A stretch of 7,487 nt of DNA from Comamonadaceae bacterium (GTDB taxonomy: Bacteria; Pseudomonadota; Gammaproteobacteria; Burkholderiales; Burkholderiaceae_C), in contig CANHBU010000084.1 in the NCBI GenBank assembly GCA_947458345.1, positions 1 to 7,487 on the forward strand, read 5' to 3'. Below are positions 5,342-7,487 of the stretch, one piece after another. Position 1 is the first letter of the stretch. The number at the start of each line of letters is the position of its first letter. A model generated the notes under the pieces. It saw nothing but the letters and a program-made list of their open reading frames with translations. It had not been told where the DNA came from and made no database searches. The position numbers were made by a program, and so were the translations under genes.

Positions 5342-7487
5342 TCAGGGGCGAGCCGGAGCGGCCGGCGCGGGGGCGCCGGGCATGGTGGGTCGCCACAGCG
5401 GTCCGGTGCCCGGGGCCTGGCCGGGCGTGATCGCTGGCAGCACAGGCGCACCTTGGAGCTGCAGCGTCGAACTCGGTTGCGGCTGCGCGTTTTGCTGCAA
5501 GCCGCGCATCAGGTCGTAGCGATCGAGTGAAAGCGACTGCGTGGCGTTGGCATCGCGCACCACCACGGGCCGCAGGAAGACCATCAGATTGCTTTTGTTG
5601 CGTTTGCGCGTTTCGCTGCGAAACAGCTGGCCGAGCAGGGGAATGTCGGCCAAACCCGGAACCCGGTCGGAGTTGCCTGCGAACTCGTCTTGCAGCAAGC
5701 CGCCGAGCACGACGATATTGCCATCTTCGACGATCACGTTGGACTCGATCGAGCGCTTGTTGGTGATCAGGCCGCTGTTGCTGACGGCCGGTGAGATGCT
5801 CGAGACCTCCTGGTAAATCTGCAGGCGCACGGTGCCGTTCTCGCTAATTTGCGGCTTGACCCGCAAGGTCAGGCCAACATCGCGCCGCTCGATCGTCTGG
5901 AAGGGGTTGACGTTGCCGGTGCTGCCGCTGTTGCCGTTGGTGAACTGACCGGTCACAAAGGGCACGTTTTGGCCCACCACGATCTTGGCTTCTTCGTTGT
6001 CCAGCGTCAGCAAGGTTGGGGTTGACAAGATGTTGCCATCGCCGCTTTCTTGCAGAAATCGGCCGAGCAGGCTCAAGGTGTACACGCCGCCGGTTCGGCT
6101 GACCGCACCAAAGTTAAAGCCCCGGCCCGGCAGCACGGTGCCGCTGGCGGCCTGGCTTTGCAGGGTCAGGATGTTGTTGCCGCCGGTCCCAAAATTGGTG
6201 CCCAGAAAGCCGATGGTGCCGTCGCCGCGGTTGCCGACCGGGCCTTGCCACTGGATGCCGAACTCTTCGGCCTTGTCGGCCCGCACCTCCACGATCAGGC
6301 TCTCAACGAGCACCTGGGCGCGCCGGGTGTCGAGCTGGTCGATGACCGCGCGCAGCTGCCGGTACAGCGGCTCGGGCGCCGTGATGATCAAGGCATTGGT
6401 GGTGGGGTCGGCCTGGATCAGTCCGCCGGTGCTCGGCAGGCTTGCTGCCGAGGCGCCGGAGGCTGCAGCGCCTGCGCCAGGCGGTGGGCCAGCTGCCGGG
6501 GTCGTGGTGGCCGTACTGGTGGCCGTACTGGTGGCTGCAATCGCTGCGCGCAATGTGGCCGCCAGCTTGGTGGCCTCGGCGTTCTTGAGGTAGACCACGT
6601 GGATGTTGCCGGCCGGGCCGGCCTGGCTGCCGGGCTGGTCCAGCCGCTCGAGCAAGCTGCGCGCAAGCGCCGCGCGGGCTGCATTGGCCGCGCGGATGAT
6701 GATGGCATTGGCCCGCGGCTCGGCCAGTACCGCGGTGCGGTAGCTGGTGTCGGCGCCGCCCTGCGCGGCGGCGCCAGTCGGGCCCTGCGACTCCAGCAGG
6801 CGCGTCAGCAGCGGCGCCACGTCAGAGGCGATCGCATGCTTGAGCGGGATGATCTCAAGGTCGCTGGCATTGGGCACGTCCAGCACGGCCACGATGCGCC
6901 CGATGCGCTGCAGGTTGTCGTTGTAGTCGGTGATGACCAGCGAGTTGTTGCCGGTGTTGACGTTGATCGTGTTGTTCGGGCTGATCAGGGGGCGCAGCAC
7001 CGGCACCAGGTTGTTGGCGCTTTCATGCTGCAAGCGAAAGATTTGGGTGGCGATTTGGCTGCCTGGCCCGCTGGGCGTGGTTTCAATCACGCCACCGCCT
7101 TGTAGCTTGGCCTCCGATTCGGGCACGACCTTGTAAAGGCCGGCCGTCTCGACCACGGCAAAGCCTTGAAGACGCAGGGCGGCCAGAAACTGGCTGTAGG
7201 CTGCAGCCTTGCTGACGGGGCGGTCGGTGTTGAGCGTGACGGTGCCCTTGACGCGCGGATCGAGCACCACGCTGCGCCCCGTGATCAGTGCCACGGCGCG
7301 CGCCACTTCGCCGATTTCGGCGTTGTTAAAACTCAGCGTCACCAAGGGCTCGCTGGCGCGTGCCGGCGCCGCGCCGCTGCGGCTTGCGCCGGGGGCGCTG
7401 GCGGCGCTCGGTCTGCTCCCCGCGCTGGCGTTGGTTCTTGGGTTGGCGCTTGGGTTGGCGCTTGGGTTGGCGCTTGGGTTGGCGCTC
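5342..7487 (-). CDS. gspD: Type II secretion system secretin GspD, 5' end outside window
   Basis: The secretin forms the multimeric outer-membrane channel through which folded exoproteins leave the periplasm. There are 714 visible residues, and the frame runs off the right edge with the signal peptide unseen. A TTG at 7343-7345 is not the start, because the frame stays open upstream. Order: four Ser-Ala-Asn-Pro repeats, an Ala/Ser/Pro-rich linker, then the N0 domain beginning VTLSFNNAEIGEVARA. Numbered from the TTG codon: N0 about 1-75, N1 100-158, N2 162-238, and N3 247-340 interrupted by a Thr/Ala/Gly/Pro-rich loop (268-308). The secretin domain (about 342-595) has VGQNVPFVTG (457-466), LGGLLQDE (547-554) and VPGLADIPLLGQLF (562-575). 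The Gln/Pro-rich tail (600-667) is where many secretins bind a pilotin; that role is inferred here. gspE follows after 2 bases. Confidence 0.97.
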   Translation of the reverse strand, partial: SANPSANPSANPSANPRTNASAGSRPSAASAPGASRSGAAPARASEPLVTLSFNNAEIGEVARAVALITGRSVVLDPRVKGTVTLNTDRPVSKAAAYSQFLAALRLQGFAVVETAGLYKVVPESEAKLQGGGVIETTPSGPGSQIATQIFRLQHESANNLVPVLRPLISPNNTINVNTGNNSLVITDYNDNLQRIGRIVAVLDVPNASDLEIIPLKHAIASDVAPLLTRLLESQGPTGAAAQGGADTSYRTAVLAEPRANAIIIRAANAARAALARSLLERLDQPGSQAGPAGNIHVVYLKNAEATKLAATLRAAIAATSTATSTATTTPAAGPPPGAGAAASGASAASLPSTGGLIQADPTTNALIITAPEPLYRQLRAVIDQLDTRRAQVLVESLIVEVRADKAEEFGIQWQGPVGNRGDGTIGFLGTNFGTGGNNILTLQSQAASGTVLPGRGFNFGAVSRTGGVYTLSLLGRFLQESGDGNILSTPTLLTLDNEEAKIVVGQNVPFVTGQFTNGNSGSTGNVNPFQTIERRDVGLTLRVKPQISENGTVRLQIYQEVSSISPAVSNSGLITNKRSIESNVIVEDGNIVVLGGLLQDEFAGNSDRVPGLADIPLLGQLFRSETRKRNKSNLMVFLRPVVVRDANATQSLSLDRYDLMRGLQQNAQPQPSSTLQLQGAPVLPAITPGQAPGTGPLWRPTMPGAPAPAAPARP
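6506..6535. repeat. 12-base tandem duplication in the gspD N3 loop
   Basis: GGTGGCCGTACT occurs twice in a row (6506-6517 and 6518-6529), followed by half a unit, GGTGGC (6530-6535). The unit is a multiple of three and encodes the Thr/Ser/Ala pattern TSTATSTAT on the - strand, within the loop that interrupts the N3 domain. Changes in copy number would keep the frame and alter only loop length. Confidence 0.85.
7437..7484. repeat. 12-base tandem repeat, four perfect copies, in the gspD 5' region
   Basis: CTTGGGTTGGCG is repeated four times without a mismatch (7437, 7449, 7461, 7473). The array reaches the window edge, where CTC replaces the expected CTT, so its full extent is unknown. On the - strand it encodes repeated Ser-Ala-Asn-Pro units in the gspD frame, N-terminal to N0. 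A diverged copy (8 of 12 bases) may lie at 7425-7436. Confidence 0.95.

Noticed and set aside
5340..5396. A longer GspE start at 5396 adding 19 residues
   Set aside because: The extension is Arg/Pro-rich, overlaps gspD by 55 bases and does not look like a GspE N-terminus. The ATG at 5339 gives the family-like MRYLLPYAFA.
3417..5519. A 700-codon open frame on the + strand opposite gspE and parts of gspF and gspD
   Set aside because: It lies antisense to clear T2SS genes. Its translation is Ala/Arg/Gln/Gly/His-rich with no recognisable domain, as expected from the complementary strand of GC-biased codons.
6050..7105. A 351-codon + strand open frame opposite gspD
   Set aside because: It is antisense to the secretin coding region, with repetitive Gly/Ala/Gln/Arg composition and no recognisable motif.
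7343..7345. TTG as the gspD start
   Set aside because: It would give a secretin with no signal peptide. The frame remains open upstream to the window edge through a linker and the SANP repeats.
7437..7487. CRISPR-like or origin-iteron interpretation of the 12-base repeat
   Set aside because: The units are directly abutting with no spacers, too short for CRISPR, and in frame inside gspD. No replication gene or AT-rich region is nearby.

Overview
The window is a high-GC stretch with tightly packed genes, little intergenic DNA and GC-rich third codon positions. It looks like a betaproteobacterial chromosome, probably Burkholderiales and perhaps Comamonadaceae. That placement is inferred from protein style and gene order and was not tested by a search. 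I see no RNA gene, insertion sequence, phage gene or CRISPR array.

Left part, + strand (1-1833): a two-gene set. The first is the 3' part of an isocitrate lyase / PEP mutase superfamily enzyme with its catalytic Cys and metal-binding Asp residues. Three bases later comes a complete class III (CaiB/BaiF) CoA-transferase with its catalytic Asp at residue 169. Together they suggest a small acid module: CoA transfer between carboxylic acids plus C-C bond cleavage of a 2-hydroxy- or 2-oxo-dicarboxylate. The substrate cannot be read from the sequence.

Middle (1834-1931): a 98-base gap between convergent genes. It has short GC-rich inverted repeats but no convincing intrinsic terminator.

Right part, - strand (1932-7487): an operon read right to left, gspD - gspE - gspF - DUF1624 membrane protein. 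GspD is the outer-membrane secretin of the type II secretion system (T2SS), GspE the cytoplasmic ATPase and GspF the inner-membrane platform protein. The gaps are 2 bases (gspD/gspE) and 16 bases (gspE/gspF), and gspF and the DUF1624 gene overlap at their stop and start codons. gspD continues past the right edge, so its start and signal peptide are not seen. The pseudopilins and GspC/L/M are not in the window and no gsp gene follows gspF, so they would lie upstream of gspD or elsewhere.

The core of the window is a conventional T2SS segment, and I do not see a wholly new system. Worth a second look: 12-base in-frame tandem repeats in two flexible parts of gspD (one giving a Ser-Ala-Asn-Pro tetrapeptide array), a very compact four-cysteine zinc site in GspE, and an acyltransferase-like membrane protein translationally coupled to gspF.
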